Shown: positions 31,488 to 43,190 of the stretch, in pieces
Position numbering within the stretch: the stretch's first letter is position 1
How the letters are laid out: every line of letters begins with the position of its first letter
From: Arthonia radiata
Taxonomy: Eukaryota > Ascomycota > Arthoniomycetes > Arthoniales > Arthoniaceae
Length of the DNA stretch: 64,000 bases
NCBI GenBank assembly: GCA_002989075.1
Contig: PSQN01000001.1
Location: 372,001 to 436,000 of the forward strand
Reading direction: 5' to 3'
Translations under genes and position numbers: made by a program
The notes under the pieces: generated by a model
The model's database searches: none
The model's input: only the letters and a program-made list of their open reading frames with translations
Told to the model about the DNA's origin: nothing

Positions 31488-31981
31488 TCAGCCAAAAGCG
31501 GGCGTCATCGCATAGTTGATTACAAGCTCCTGCCGGGTCTCATTTTTGAAGCACTGTGGTTCGGTCAGCCTCGCCGATCAACAGCACGCATTTACCTCAC
31601 CTTCCACAGGTTGCCCACTACCTCGTCCAGGCCCGGCGAGAAGACGCTGTTGACGTAGCAGAATACGCTGTCCTTGGGCTGGACCCCAAGCTTCTTGCGC
31701 AGAATGCTGACGACGTATGAGAAGCGATGCGTACTTGACACCTTGTACGCTGCCTGCTTGAGGGATGGAGCCGAGCCTACTGCTTGGAAACGAATGGTGA
31801 CTTTGGCTTGAGGAAGCTCGCCGGCACCCTGGAGGGCTTCAGAGGTATTTTTGGGTAGAGCAGATAGAACTACAGATGCTGTCATTGGCAGTGGTTGATC
31901 ATTTTGACCTTCATCGCTGTCATCGTCTGGCACTGGTGCTGTTGCAGATCCGCTTGGGCCCGGAGAAGGAGATGAAGACAT
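31488..31981 (-). CDS. ATG12: Ubiquitin-like autophagy protein Atg12, 2 exons
   Basis: Exons 31981-31601 and 31553-31488 (47-bp intron GTGAGG..CACAG) give 148 aa. The N-terminus is disordered and acidic (DDDSDEGQNDQ). The ubiquitin fold covers about residues 60-148: KVTIRFQAVGSAPSLKQAAY, FSYVVSILRKKLGVQPKDSV, FCYVNSVFSPGLDEVVGNLW, then CFKNETRQELVINYAMTPAFG. It ends in the essential C-terminal Gly, with no residues after it to process. Atg12 is activated by Atg7, moved by Atg10 and joined to a Lys of Atg5; the conjugate with Atg16 is the E3 for Atg8 lipidation. The short second exon carries the Gly, so the splice is needed for function. Confidence 0.95.
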
Positions 31982-32306
31982 CTTGCGCGCGGCTTTCTCA
32001 AGCTGTGATGAATGAAGATTGTCATGCACAAGCGAAAAAACACATTGGCACAATACATGCATAATACATATGAAGCGAAGTTCGCGCTTCGATATTTATC
32101 GATGAGAGAGGGGGGGGGGGGGGGGGGGGGGGGAGCGCATCATCCCGTCTCAACAGGCATGCGTCTCCTTTCAAGATGGTGTTCAGTCACTTTACACCCT
32201 GAACATGATTCCAATCGTGACATGACTGGTGCCAATCCTTTCTTCTTAGAGTGGAGCGTCAACATCCGAGTGCTGCTGGCTGAGTGTTGCACATCTGCGG
32301 CCGTCA
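31982..32306. promoter_or_regulatory. ATG12 promoter / SDR 3' flank
   Basis: 325 bp upstream of ATG12 and downstream of the SDR stop. It includes a run of 24 G (next entry); otherwise nothing recognised. Confidence 0.4.
32110..32133. repeat. 24-bp poly-G tract
   Basis: An uninterrupted run of about 24 G on the plus strand (poly-C on the ATG12 coding strand), about 130 bp upstream of the ATG12 start codon. Length may vary between isolates or be a sequencing artefact. Confidence 0.85.
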
Positions 32307-33340
32307 TCAGACACCGAGCGACATGCCCGAATCAACAATCCAGCCTGCTCCGTTGACATAGCTTGCATCTGGGGAGCAAAGGAAACAGACAGTACCAGCG
32401 ATTTCTTCGGCATTTGCCATGCGGCCCAACGGCAACCTCTCCTTCATGTACTCTGCCATTGCAGGAGTGCGGGCAACACTCCGCTCCATCATAGGCGTAT
32501 CAACCCAACCAGGACAAACAGCGTTGACACGTACTCTTGATTTGAACAGCTCCAGAGCTAAGTATGTCGCGGTTAGCCACATCTCAATGTGAAGTCTTAC
32601 GGGCGCTGCGTATCTACAACCTGGGATCCAGAGAATTACTGACCTGCAGTCTGCGACACCCCGAGTGCACCATACTTGGAAGCCACATACTGTACCTTGG
32701 TAGGCAATTGAGTATACGACGCCAAAGACGCCAGATTGACAATGGCGCCACGCCCAATGCTGCGCCGTCCGTTGCGGCCTTCGACGAATCTTTCGTCTTG
32801 CTTGGCCATAGCAGTAGAGACTATGCCGGTACATATGAGCATTCCCTTGACATTCACATTATGGAGGCGATCGAATTCGTCAAGGTCGACGTCCGCGATG
32901 AGCTTGTCAGACTCTGGGTCAATCTAAATGGTGCATCAGATCAACCTATGCGCCAACCTCATCTTGTCAGCACTTGACTTACTCCAGCGCTGTTGATGAA
33001 GCAGTCAATGTGCCCAAACTCGTCCATTGTCGCAGAAACTAGTTGCCGAACGCTATCCTGCTTCGTTACATCGACGTATTTGGCAATGCTACGATATTCG
33101 CCGTTCGTGGCGAAAGCTTGGCTCGTCTTTGCAGCTTGTTGGGTGGCTTCGAGATTTATGTCTGCGAACATGACGCCTCTGGCACCACGTTCAGAGAGCA
33201 TGAACGCGGTTTCCTGACCGATGCCGCTCCCTAGCATGCAGCAAGGACTTTGTCAGCATGTCTCCAGCGAGCGAGCATAAGCCACTTGACCCACCGGCGC
33301 CTACGACTAGTGCATAGCCGTGCCTGGATGATGAAGCCAT
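32307..33340 (-). CDS. Short-chain dehydrogenase/reductase, 4 exons
   Basis: Exons 33340-33295, 33230-32983, 32923-32644 and 32557-32307 (introns 64, 59 and 86 bp) give 274 aa, the normal length for a classical SDR. The first join rebuilds the cofactor loop VVGAGSGIGQETA (TGxxxGxG type). Then come FADINLEATQQAA (the Asp after strand 2 favours NAD(H)), CFINSAG (the NNAG equivalent), GRGAIVNLASLASYTQLPT with the catalytic Ser, YVASKYGALG (catalytic Tyr-xxx-Lys), RVNAVCPGWVDTPMM, and the C-terminal GAGWIVDSGMSLGV. The substrate cannot be told; similar fungal enzymes act in secondary or fatty-acid metabolism. It is probably cytosolic. Confidence 0.9.
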
Positions 33341-34321
33341 GGTGAATGCGTGAGATCTTGAGATATCGTCGTCTACGAAAGAAGTCGGCCCAGAGTCCAG
33401 TGCGTTGGGAACCTGAGCGGCTGTGAAACAAGGACAATTCTCACAACGGTAAGGGAAAGGTCTCGCTGCTTTCGCGTACGTAATTGGTATACGGTGCCCG
33501 CTTTGTATTGCTGCTCTAGGAGGTGCCGCACGCCTGCAGCAACGCTAAGCTTGATCAGGCAAACGAGGGTGATGCCTACACTTACTCTATTAGACGAATT
33601 GCTGGAGAACAGCTGTTCTACCGCGCTATTCAATAATCAGAAGGTGGGCAGCCAATCATAACAGTTGACTAGGTTTCCTATGTGTGCGTTCGTTTGCTGA
33701 CGACTCTCGCCTTATTTCATTCTTTGTAATGACCAAAGCTGGTCATTTTATGTGTTATTAATGTGCAATTCGTCGTCGAACGACCTATTGAACCGCACTG
33801 CACTTTTTCACCGCGTTCTATACATGTATCGGCAACACCCACCTGCAAAGTACAGGACTGCAGGACTGCCAAGCAGGGTCATGCACTGTGCATCAACACG
33901 GATCAGGCTGAAACCTTGAGCTTGCGGGGGCGCTGGTCGGCTTGCGGGCGAGCTAGGTATCTTTCCACTCCTCTTGTACCCAGGGTATTTGAAGAGCGCG
34001 GGAACATTGCTGTATGAGGCGTTTCGATGCAATCGACGGCGATTCGCGCAGCTAAGCAGAACTTTCCCGTGCCGTATGTTTGCAACATATGATGCCTTTC
34101 GTCTTGAATATGCTCCGTATTTAAATCAGCACCCAGAAGAGGCGACATCTTCGAGCTGCGATCATAAAAGCCTAAGCTCTTGTTCCCTCAATGATTTAAC
34201 CTCTAGCCTTCCGCGTTGACTTGCAAGCCTAAATCTGTCCCAAAGGACGCCCTCAAAGCTACTTTGCATTCCCCTAGCTCTCAGGACTTATTCCGATCGC
34301 AGTTTGTAGTCATCAACGACC
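33341..34321. promoter_or_regulatory. Divergent spacer, SDR / rhodopsin-domain gene
   Basis: 981 bp between divergent starts. A small perfect inverted repeat lies at 33728-33747 (aatgacc, 6-bp loop, ggtcatt). Short frames on both strands lack features. Confidence 0.45.
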
Positions 34322-35625
34322 ATGTACTCCAGTGGTACTACTCAAAGCTCGCAGGACCGTGGCCCGATATTCGAACGGGTTATGATTACTTTACTAGTCC
34401 CGTCTGTCATTGCAGTCGCTGTGCGCTTCTGGTCTCGAGCGATCGCCGACGCCCAGCAAGGGAGATTTGGCTGGGATGATTGGACCTGTCTACTTGCACT
34501 TGTGAGTGAACGTTGAGTTGCTGTTCATGCGTCAAAACAAATGCCCTTACTTGGAGGAACAGGTGATGAGCATCGCTATATGTGCATGCGGGCTCGTCTG
34601 GCCCAGATATGGACTTGGCAAGCACGTTGGGCTCATATCAGCATCAGACGGTGAAACTGGACTGAAGATTTTCTATGCAGCCTCTCTCTTTTTCGAAATA
34701 GCCATCGCTGCAGTCAAGACCTCGGCGTTGCTTTTCTATGACAGAATCTTCGGGAAGCATAACAGACGATTCACCAATGCCCTACGGATTACACACGCTC
34801 TTGTCGGGGGGTTTCTCACCTTTATCCTTCTCAGCGCAATCTTTTTCTGTACGCCTGTCAAGAAGTTCTGGACAGGACCAGGCACTCCAGGCCACTGTAT
34901 AAACACGTACACATGGTACCTCTCCAGTGGGGTATTCAACGCAGTCCTTGACCTTATTATCCTCTTGCTACCCCTACCAATGCTCTGGACTTTGCAGATG
35001 AGTCGCTCGAGAAAATTGATTGTCCTGGGCGCCTTCATCTGTGGGTACTGGTGAGTCTACACCATGCTCGACAAATGCGTTTGTTGATTACACGACGACT
35101 GATCCGTTTCCCAGTTCGCTTGTGGTCTCCCTCGGGCGGTTGATAACAATAACGCGCTACGGAGACGCACTCAACGAAGACTTCACATGTCAGTTAATTC
35201 TAGACTCGCAGTTGTATGCAATCAACTGCGCGGCCTTCCGCCGTGACTGATGTGATTGCCTAGGGAATGCTGTTGTTGTGTTACTGTGGAGCTACGCGGA
35301 GCCTCATGCAGGAATCGTCAGCATCTGCCTTCCATCATGGTTCCACTTGGTAAAGCGTGCTAACGCCAGCGGCTTTCGATCACTCTTTACATCGCACTCT
35401 GGTGAGAGCGCAACGCCGACCCGCGCGTTTCATGAAGAGGCAAAGAAGGGTTGGGATCCGAAAAGATTCGAGCGCCTGCAAGAGTCGGGCGTCGGGTCGG
35501 CTTGCTATGGCGATCGGATTAGTATAGGTCTCAGACTTGACAGCGATATACCTATGGGTAACATTGGGGTGCGCAAGGACGTTGACGTTCGGAAACACGA
35601 CGTGGTCTTTCCTGAGAGGGTGTAA
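34322..35625 (+). CDS. Rhodopsin-domain (PTH11-like) integral membrane protein, 4 exons
   Basis: Exons 34322-34501, 34563-35050, 35115-35188 and 35264-35625 (introns 61, 64 and 75 bp) give 367 aa. Seven hydrophobic helices fit the fungal rhodopsin domain: VMITLLVPSVIAVAVRFWSR, an FGWDDWTCLLAL turn, GLVWPRYGLGKHVGL, ASLFFEIAIAAVKTSALLFY, the stretch ending FFCTPVKKFW, GVFNAVLDLIILLLPLPMLW, and the last helix DFTWNAVVVLLWSYAEPHAG with IVSICLPS. This family (DUF of the satellite rhodopsin/PTH11 group) is expanded in plant-associated ascomycetes and includes GPCR-like surface sensors. There is no CFEM domain here. The cytoplasmic tail of about 95 residues is charged. The ligand is unknown. Confidence 0.88.
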
Positions 35626-36349
35626 GCTAATCTCCATCACTCCGTTGGACTTGCAACAGACACATAATCTGTCAAAGTTCACGGCTGGCCAGGCCTAGTC
35701 GTTCATTGCCATCACTTACGCTAGGCAACAGGCGATCGGGGATACGCGCGCGGTGTTCCTGATTTTGTAGCTTTCTTCTTCAATACTCGTGATTGCATGA
35801 GTGGTCTTATATCGCTGGAATTGGCAATGTACTCAAGAGCAAGTAGGCGAGTACATAGAGGATTGCTTCGCCCGATAGGTCGCAAAGCGAGGTTTTACCC
35901 GGAAAGCCAGGCCGAACAAACACCGCTCACACGCGGCGTAAGCAACAATCCAGCATGACGCGAATGCTCGAACGCGTCAACTACGGCGGAGCAGGCTACG
36001 CGATCTTGGGCGTCATGAGGATGGGTGTGGGGAGAATACTGATGTAGCTGCTGGTGTGGGTATCGTTCAACCTACTTCTGGTGCCTCCTCTTGGACTTTC
36101 GCTTTGCGAGAACGCATGACCTGCCCGACACATGCAATGATTCAGTTGGTGAAGACAGACCTCTAGACCGACCTCAACGTCGTTGCACGAGTATGTGTCT
36201 GGCATAGCGGCCACAGGGCGAGGCGCCACTCCTAGTATGGCAGTACTTCTACCAGAAGCGGAAATCGATACGATCTGCACGTGCGGTTTAAGCGCTCCGG
36301 ATGCCTCGTCGCCCAAAAGTCATCTGCACGTCTACTAACATGATCTAGA
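35626..36349. other. Spacer between two plus-strand genes
   Basis: 724 bp with no supportable gene; a minus-strand frame at 35996-36316 shows no conserved features. The right end is the promoter of the PTPA gene. Confidence 0.4.
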
Positions 36350-37826
36350 ATGGATGCGTCGAGGCCCACGGGCCTGCAACCACTCGAACACGATCAGAGG
36401 ATCGCTTTTCAAACCCCCTGCAAGCTCATCAATGACGAGGCCGATGTCAGGTTCTTCTTGACATCGAAAGCGTACACAGATATCGTCACCTTCATCCTAC
36501 AGCTGAATTCAAGTCTGTTCCCCACCGAGAGACAAGCAAATCAGTCGCTTGTACAGACTTGGGAGCTTCGAAGTGACCACGTGCAGTCAACACCGGCCAC
36601 ACAACAGCTGGTCGATCTGCTATCGGCGCTTGGTCGCTTGGTCGATGAAGCCCCGCCAGACGAAGGACCTCGCCGCTTCGGAAATGTAGCATTCAGGAAA
36701 TGGCACAGTCGCTTTGAAGACGATATCGACTCGATCCTGGAGAAACATCTTCCTTCTTTGAACATCGGCAACAGCCTTGGCGCGCGTCAAGAGCTGAAAG
36801 CGTACCTTCTGGGCAGCTTCGGCAGTGCTCAAAGACTCGACTATGGTACCGGTCACGAGCTGAGTTTTCTCGCCTTTCTGGCCGCTCTCTGGAAACTAGG
36901 AGCCTTCAGTGCCGAGGATGCCCCCAACGACTGTTCGCGAGAGCGAGCTATTGTTCTTCACGTCTTTGAGCCGTAAGGTCCCTTGATGTTGGAATCATGA
37001 TAGATTATATTGACATGCATCGCAGCTACCTCGAGCTTGTTCGCCGGCTGATCCTTACATATACACTCGAGCCGGCTGGCTCTCACGGTGTATGGGGTTT
37101 GGATGACCATTCTTTTCTCCCTTACGTATTTGGTTCTGCTCAACTCGGTCCAACAGTATCCAGCATAGCCGACATACCACAAGAGGGTTCTCTTCATGAC
37201 GCGCCAGATCCTGATGACGTGATGAAGTCTTCCGTGGTCGAGCGCGAGCGGGAGAGAAACATGTACTTCTCTGCTGTTGGGTTCATCTACGATGTCAAGA
37301 AAGGACCGTTCTGGGAGCACAGCCCAATGCTCTACGACATTTCAGGTATCCGAGCTGGATGGGCTAAGATCAACAAGGTTTGTCATCTGATGTTCTTCCT
37401 CACCTTGGCAGAGGCAGACCACAACTCAGTGCTAATCCGTCATAGGGGATGATCAAGATGTATGTGGCCGAGGTTTTATCCAAATTCCCAGTCGTTCAAC
37501 ATTTCCCCTTCGGCAAGCTATTCCTCTGGGAGCACGACCCCAAAGCACCCCCACCAGCCACTACGCCTCACTCTGCGGTCACACAACAACGATCGGGTCC
37601 GCCCGTTACATCAACGGCGACTAGCCGGGCCGGCCCCGGGTCGACCACACATTCATCGTCTGGTACACGCGCGCCTTGGGCTGCTGCTGCTCCAGGCACA
37701 AGTGACGCCACTGCGACGACGATGCCATCAACGAAAGCACCATGGGCAACGAAGTCCTCTTCGGCATCATCGAATGCAAACGGCCCAATGGCCCCAACAC
37801 GAGCGCCTTGGACCAGAGACCGTTGA
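36350..37826 (+). CDS. RRD1: PP2A activator (PTPA, Rrd-type prolyl isomerase), 3 exons
   Basis: Exons 36350-36972, 37026-37377 and 37446-37826 (introns 53 and 68 bp) give 451 aa. PTPA signatures in order: [97 protein letters not shown], and [20 protein letters not shown]. The conserved domain ends near residue 350; a disordered Ala/Ser/Thr tail then repeats an APW motif three times (TRAPWA, TKAPWA, TRAPWT). PTPA binds the PP2A catalytic subunit, loads its metals and helps form active holoenzymes; it acts in cytosol and nucleus. RRD1 rather than RRD2 is preferred because of the [16 protein letters not shown] block, with moderate certainty. Confidence 0.9.
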
Positions 37827-38278
37827 AGCACACTCATAGCTGTGCTAACGGATTTTGCACTGACCTGTCTTGAATTGTTCTATGACTCCAACCAGGAGCA
37901 TCGTGTCGTCCTTTCCTCGGAGAAGTTGGAACCAACACCCTGCAGGGGCACCTACCCAGAGCCCGGAAGCAATTCCGCTTCCGTCGCTTACTCCTTCCTG
38001 CATGAAACGCGTCCGATCAACAATCTTTCCACCTGCAGTCTCCACCGCAAAGCAAGCTTCATCTGAAACTGAAGATCTGCAGCTTTCCACCATTGAGCAA
38101 GCATCTGGCTCTTACTTGGTCCTATTTTTAGCTCACGTTCGGTCTTGTTACAACGACTTCAATACGTTTGCAGGCCTCGACCAATCCGCCACCATCTTTA
38201 CGAAGTCACCCCTAGAGCTACAACTAACAGTTGTTCGATCTTTGTCTGCGGAAGACTGACCCACAATCATCCACAATC
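37827..38278. other. Spacer between PTPA and the disordered-protein gene
   Basis: 452 bp. Plus-strand frames here (such as 37870-38259) show no conserved features; the right end is the promoter of the next gene. Confidence 0.4.
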
Positions 38279-39476
38279 ATGCCGTCAGGTGAGAGCATGA
38301 CATATGCCTGTCGCAAGGCTTCGCTAAACAAGCTCAGGACTGTCGCGAGCAAAGACCACCTTGAAAGGCATGTTCAAGAAAAAGCAGTCAGACGGTACCT
38401 CAGCTTCCACCGAGGAAGCAAGCACAGCCGGAGACGAACCATCGTCCTTGTCACCGACTAGCCCAAGCGCCGCCCCTCAACTGGAACATCCAAACAAATC
38501 CTCGACAGGCGTGAACAGCAAGAATGATGGTGCCGCTGATGAGCCGGAAGAAGACATGACCGCCGCTGTGTTGTCGGCTGGGGATCAGGTGCCCTCAGAC
38601 TCAAGGTCACACGGCAAAGCCAAGAAGCAGACGAAAGAGAATGAGATACCCAGTGGGGACCATGGCAATACGTCCATAAGCACTCGGCCCAAATCGAAAG
38701 ATGACAAGCAAGTCATGCCCACACAGCCCGATACCCCAGTTGTCGCCTCAAACGAAGCGACGTCAACAATCATTCCTCCCGACAATCAAGAGCAGAAGCA
38801 AGTGGTGCAAGACGCTGTCCAGCCACAACCGCATACACAGGTCGCTGACGAGTCCACTGCCCCCGCATCGCAAGAGACTAGGCAACCATCGATACCCTCA
38901 GAATCAGTGAAGCCAGAAAAGGCCGCAACTGCTGCGGCAATGGACGACGACGCCCCACCAGCAACAGAAGCACACAGCAATGTCAGTGAGCCCACAGAAA
39001 CTACACCTCCTGCGAGCGAAGCTGTGCCAACGGCACCCTCGAATGCAGCAAATGTCAGACGAGATCTGCCGGAATCAGAGTCGACCAATGCAGTCGTCTC
39101 GGAAGATCCGGCCGCACCATTGGCGGAACCCACAAAACCTACAGAACAAGAGGTACGTTAGCGCTCCTAGGGACTTTATACTCGCTTGACTCTTTTCAAC
39201 CTTCACGGATCTTGTTTGATACAAGTGGCTTCCTCCCACAGACGCGAGCACTAGCTCACAGTGTTACAGATCGACGACGTTGAAAAGCGGGAAGCACAAG
39301 CAGCGGTCGAAGCTAGCAAAGCGCCAGCAGGCAACGCTGAAGCCCAGGTTGATGGCGCAACATCGAAGGATACGGGCGACGTCGTCAAATCTGTCGCAGC
39401 CAATGCAGGCGCAGCCGGGCAGTCTATGGGAATGTCCGCGACTAGTGGTCCGATAGATGACATGCCTGCCGTATAG
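38279..39476 (+). CDS. Disordered protein with basic N-terminus, unknown function, 3 exons
   Basis: Exons 38279-38288 (10 nt), 38338-39152 and 39270-39476 (introns 49 and 117 bp) give 343 aa. The 10-nt first exon (ATG CCG TCA G) joins to read MPSGLSRAKTTLKGMFKKKQ, a short amphipathic basic segment that looks conserved and could touch membranes. The rest is Pro/Glu/Ser/Thr/Ala-rich and without structure, ending SGPIDDMPAV. The last exon (IDDVEKREAQAAVEASKAPA) may form one helix. No family recognised. Confidence 0.65.
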
Positions 39477-40067
39477 ATGCGGTATGTGCATGAATATTGG
39501 GGTTGGTGAATGACTGTCAAGCATTGGTACTTGTGCTGGTCTGGTGCGTGCATCAAGCCTCGTTAGCGTTGTGGGTTTGGCATACTCTACTGGTTTTTGT
39601 TGAAGCGAATGATATCCCTCTTGTTGTCGGCAGATTGTGTCGACTTTTCAGCGTCTGCTATTTTCTTCTCTTTGGCCGCCTTCGCAGCCGCCTCTGTTAT
39701 GCCTGGTTTTCGCTGGTGCGTGTATTTGAGGGCAAGCAGGAGAAGCCGTCACCGGCATGTCGCATGTTGCCCGACCAAGCCGCTGTGGATACAGTTGCTC
39801 TTAGTACGACTTTATAACCAGAGGGTGCCAAGGTCGTGTGACATGCCGGCTTCTATGTTTGTACACAAATGTGTCTCCACTCCACTGACCCAGCAAAAGT
39901 CCTTTCATTCCAAGCTCGTGCCTGAAAATTCAACATCGACCGGCGCTGAACCGAAATTTCACAATAGCCTTTCGAGAAGCGTATCGCAGATTATGTCACT
40001 ATCAAAATAGATCTACCACCCACTATACAAGATCCAATCCTATCTCAACGCCACGCCCACAAACAAC
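39477..40067. other. Convergent 3' spacer
   Basis: 591 bp between convergent stop codons; no supportable gene or motif. Confidence 0.4.
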
Positions 40068-42063
40068 TCACGCAACAAACCCCCTCCTCCTCTTCTCCCC
40101 CGCCGCCACATTCGCACTCACGCCTTCAGCCGCCAACAACGCATCCAACTTCCTATACGCGCCACTGTTCACGAAACTGGGCATCAGCGTCCCGACAATG
40201 TACCCCTCACTCCCATCCGCCTCCCCCACGTCCCTCGCGCTATACCGACTATCCATCGGATCATCATACGTCAACAAATCCTGCAGGTCGTACCCCAGCC
40301 CCTCCAGCGCCGTCGCGTTGAACACGTCCATCATCTCGTGATCCTCGTGGATGAGGTTATGGCAGTGGAACTGGTACAGCCCGTTCCAGGGCCCGAAGCG
40401 CGCGACCACGTTCACCGTCTCCCCGGGTTCGAGTAAGACGACGTCTTTGAGCCCCGCGGACTCGTACGGCAGCACACCGCGGGAGCCTCCGGTCCGCGAC
40501 ACGATCCGGAAATCGACGAGGTGGATGTGCACGGGATGCACGCCCGGGCCGGCGGCGTAGCGGAGCTCCCAATTCTGCACGGAGCCCATGGGAGGTCGTG
40601 CGAGCGTGCGGGCGGTGACGTCGTCGTAGGTGACGCCGTTGATGGTCCAGGCGGCGCCGGTGCGCTGGAAGTTGAAAGTCTGGTCGACGGACGCATCCGG
40701 CGGGGGATTCTGGACGTTCGCGTCGGGGTTGCCCAACGAATTTGGTAAGTTGTTATTGGTGCTGTCGCTGACGGTGTCGCCGACGACGAAGCGCATGACG
40801 GAGCCCGTGTCGGAGGACTGGCCGATATCTGGCAAAAGGAAGGCGTTGCCGAGGGTCATGTTCTGGCCCTCGGAGCCGGAAAAGTCGAAGACGACTTCGT
40901 AGCGCTCGCCCATGGAGATGAGGACGGTGTCGGTCATGATGGGGCCGGGGAAGAGCCCGACGTCGGAGGCGATGACGGCCATGTTCTGGTACTCGTTGGC
41001 GGCGTCGGCGAAGTAGAGCTCAAAGGGGCGGGAGAGCGCGGTGTTGGCGAAGCGGAAGCGGTATTTGCGGGGTTCGACATTCAGATAAGGCCAGGGCTGG
41101 CCGTTGACGTGGATGACATCACCGAAGAAATTGATGGTTTCGCTGGCCGGGGAGACGAGGTCGCCGTTGGGCTGGTAGCGCTTGTCGATGATCGCCAAGG
41201 GGATGTCGTAGTTACCCTGAGGCAGGCCCAGCGCGTCTTCCGCGGGGTCGTAGTTGATGTGGAAGCCATTCTGGCCGAAGTAGGCGTCGACGGAGGTGTG
41301 GTGGTCGGCGTGGTCGTGGTACCAGAGCGTGCGGGCGGACTGGCTGCCGGAGTAGTAGTAGTCTTTGTATTGGCCCGTGTTGATCATGTCGTCGGCCCAG
41401 CCGTCCCAGGGAGCGCGTGTCCAGGCGCCGTGGAGGTGCATGGAGGCGGAGAGGTCGTTGTTGTTTGTTAGGCGGATGATTGATTCGGTGCCGACTGGGA
41501 TGCGGTAGGTCGGGCCGGAGCCGGCACTGTTGTAGCCTGCGAGGTTCGCTGGACCTAGGTTTGGGTATACTTGCTGCTGGAATTTGTCTATTGACATCTC
41601 GTAGTATTGTACTGGCTGTGTGCCATTGATGTTTGCAGTGCTGTGAGGTTGTCAGTAGTGTCCTCAACGGTGCTATGCGCGTCTGTAGAGTTCCTGGGGA
41701 ACACAAGACGTACTAGACTGGTTGCGCGACTGGTTGTTTCGGCAGCGGAAACTGGAACATCCATGGCGAGTAGTCAGGACTTGATCCTTGACCTTGACCA
41801 GGCCATGGTGTGACTGGTCGTCTTCCAGATCCGCCGAATCCACCACCCCGTCCTGGTTGTCCTTGTGGCTGACCGCTTTGCGCCGGTACGCTTGATGATG
41901 GCGCAGCTTGTGCCGGTTGGCTCTGCGCTGGAGCACTTTGCGTGGGAGAGTTCTGACTCGGCTGACCGTAGGAGGGTGGACGGTACGACTGTGGTCCCTG
42001 TTGACCTACGACTCCGCCTGTGAGTAAGAGAGCTGAAGCAAGCAGCCTCAATGTGGTCGTCAT
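40068..42063 (-). CDS. Secreted multicopper oxidase, bilirubin-oxidase/CotA type, 2 exons
   Basis: Exons 42063-41714 and 41640-40068 (73-bp intron GTACGT..CTCACAG, branch CTGAC) give 640 aa. A signal peptide (MTTTLRLLASALLLTGGVVG) precedes a Pro/Gln/Ser linker of about 75 residues. Three cupredoxin domains follow with all copper ligands: HLHG (about 185-188), WYHDHADH (224-231), HPVHIH (485-490) and HCHNLIHEDHEMM (542-554). The axial position five after the last His is Met, as in bilirubin oxidase and CotA, whereas most fungal laccases have Leu or Phe. It oxidises phenolic or tetrapyrrole substrates with reduction of O2 to water. The physiological substrate is unknown. Confidence 0.93.
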
Positions 42064-43190
42064 GTTGTCTCAGCGATTTCGCGAAGTCTGAGCCGACGAG
42101 GAGAAGGCTGTCGGCGTTGAAGGTATAGAAGGCTGACTGAAAGGGACGCTGGATAGAAAGGACAACTTAGCTTGCAGGAAAGAGTATCCAACTTTTTAAA
42201 AAGATTGCTATCGCCACTAGAGTCATCGGCAGCTACGGTCGCCGACATATGGAGACAATTCAACGCCATTGTACAGGTTGTGGCGTGTCATGCAAGGCTC
42301 ATTCAAGCTGGCTAGTCCCTCGGCAGCAAGGTAGAAGAGAAAGTCGGGTTCTAACGAAAGAGGAGATTTTCTCTCGAGATTCAGACCTTCATTGCACAGA
42401 TCCGAGAAAATTGAGGATGCATAGCCCGAACAGCTTCAAGGATAACCAATGGTCGGCTGTAAGGAGGTTGGATGGCGCACACGACGTCACTACTATTCAT
42501 TGTTGACAGCGATCTAGACGATTCAAATGCCGGCAACGAGAAGATTGGGTTGGAAGAGTGGAAGGGTGTAGGTTGTGATGGAGGACGATATCGGCGGAAT
42601 AGTCGGAGAGCCGAAAGGAGCTCCGTAACACAACAGTGTCTGCAAAGCTCATTCAGGGCAAGCGTGCTGCAATCGCGGAGCGATATCCGGCCATCTCTGC
42701 TTGGGCAAGGCAAGTATAATTGCTGCAGCTTGCCCAATGCAGAGAGCGCAGCCCGATTGATCAATGAAAAGTTCATAAGCCAGGTAGCTGTGAGGAAAAG
42801 AGGAGGATAGAGCTGCAGGTATATGCAGGCTAGGGGCGAGTACCATCTCCTTGGAATTGAGATCTGGTGCCGACAGTGTGGAGCCGCATCGCCGTCTTCC
42901 GAGCTGCAAGATCTGGTGGCGTCAACTATTAGATTGGGTTAAGACCTTCATAAGGCACCGGAAAGCGGACTTATCGACGACCGTTTATAGCTGCCAACAA
43001 AATCTAGCGAAGGGCGAGAACGTTTGTTCTGCAGCCTCCTTCTCTGTCTCATGAGCTCCATTTCGTAGTAGTGCTCGTATGCTGGAAATGTTAGAGCTAA
43101 GACCCCAAGCGCCTGTGCGTTCGTCGCTTTGCTATTACGGTATTTGCCCTCGAGGACAGTCGGTGAGGGCAGTGGAGCGCGGATTGGACT
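42064..43190. promoter_or_regulatory. Promoter of the oxidase gene / amidase 3' flank
   Basis: About 1.1 kb upstream of the multicopper oxidase and downstream of the amidase stop. A minus-strand frame at 42381-42776 lacks recognisable features. No operator could be assigned. Confidence 0.4.

Noticed and set aside
37462-37839. Alternative plus- and minus-strand frames over the PTPA tail
   Set aside because: Shadows of the low-complexity tail; the chosen frame continues the conserved PTPA domain across the intron.
37842-38259. Overlapping frames between PTPA and the next gene
   Set aside because: No conserved motif, and the frames overlap on both strands; better explained as UTR and promoter.
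40351-41471. Several plus-strand frames antisense to the multicopper oxidase
   Set aside because: GC-rich shadows of a gene whose copper motifs fix the true frame.
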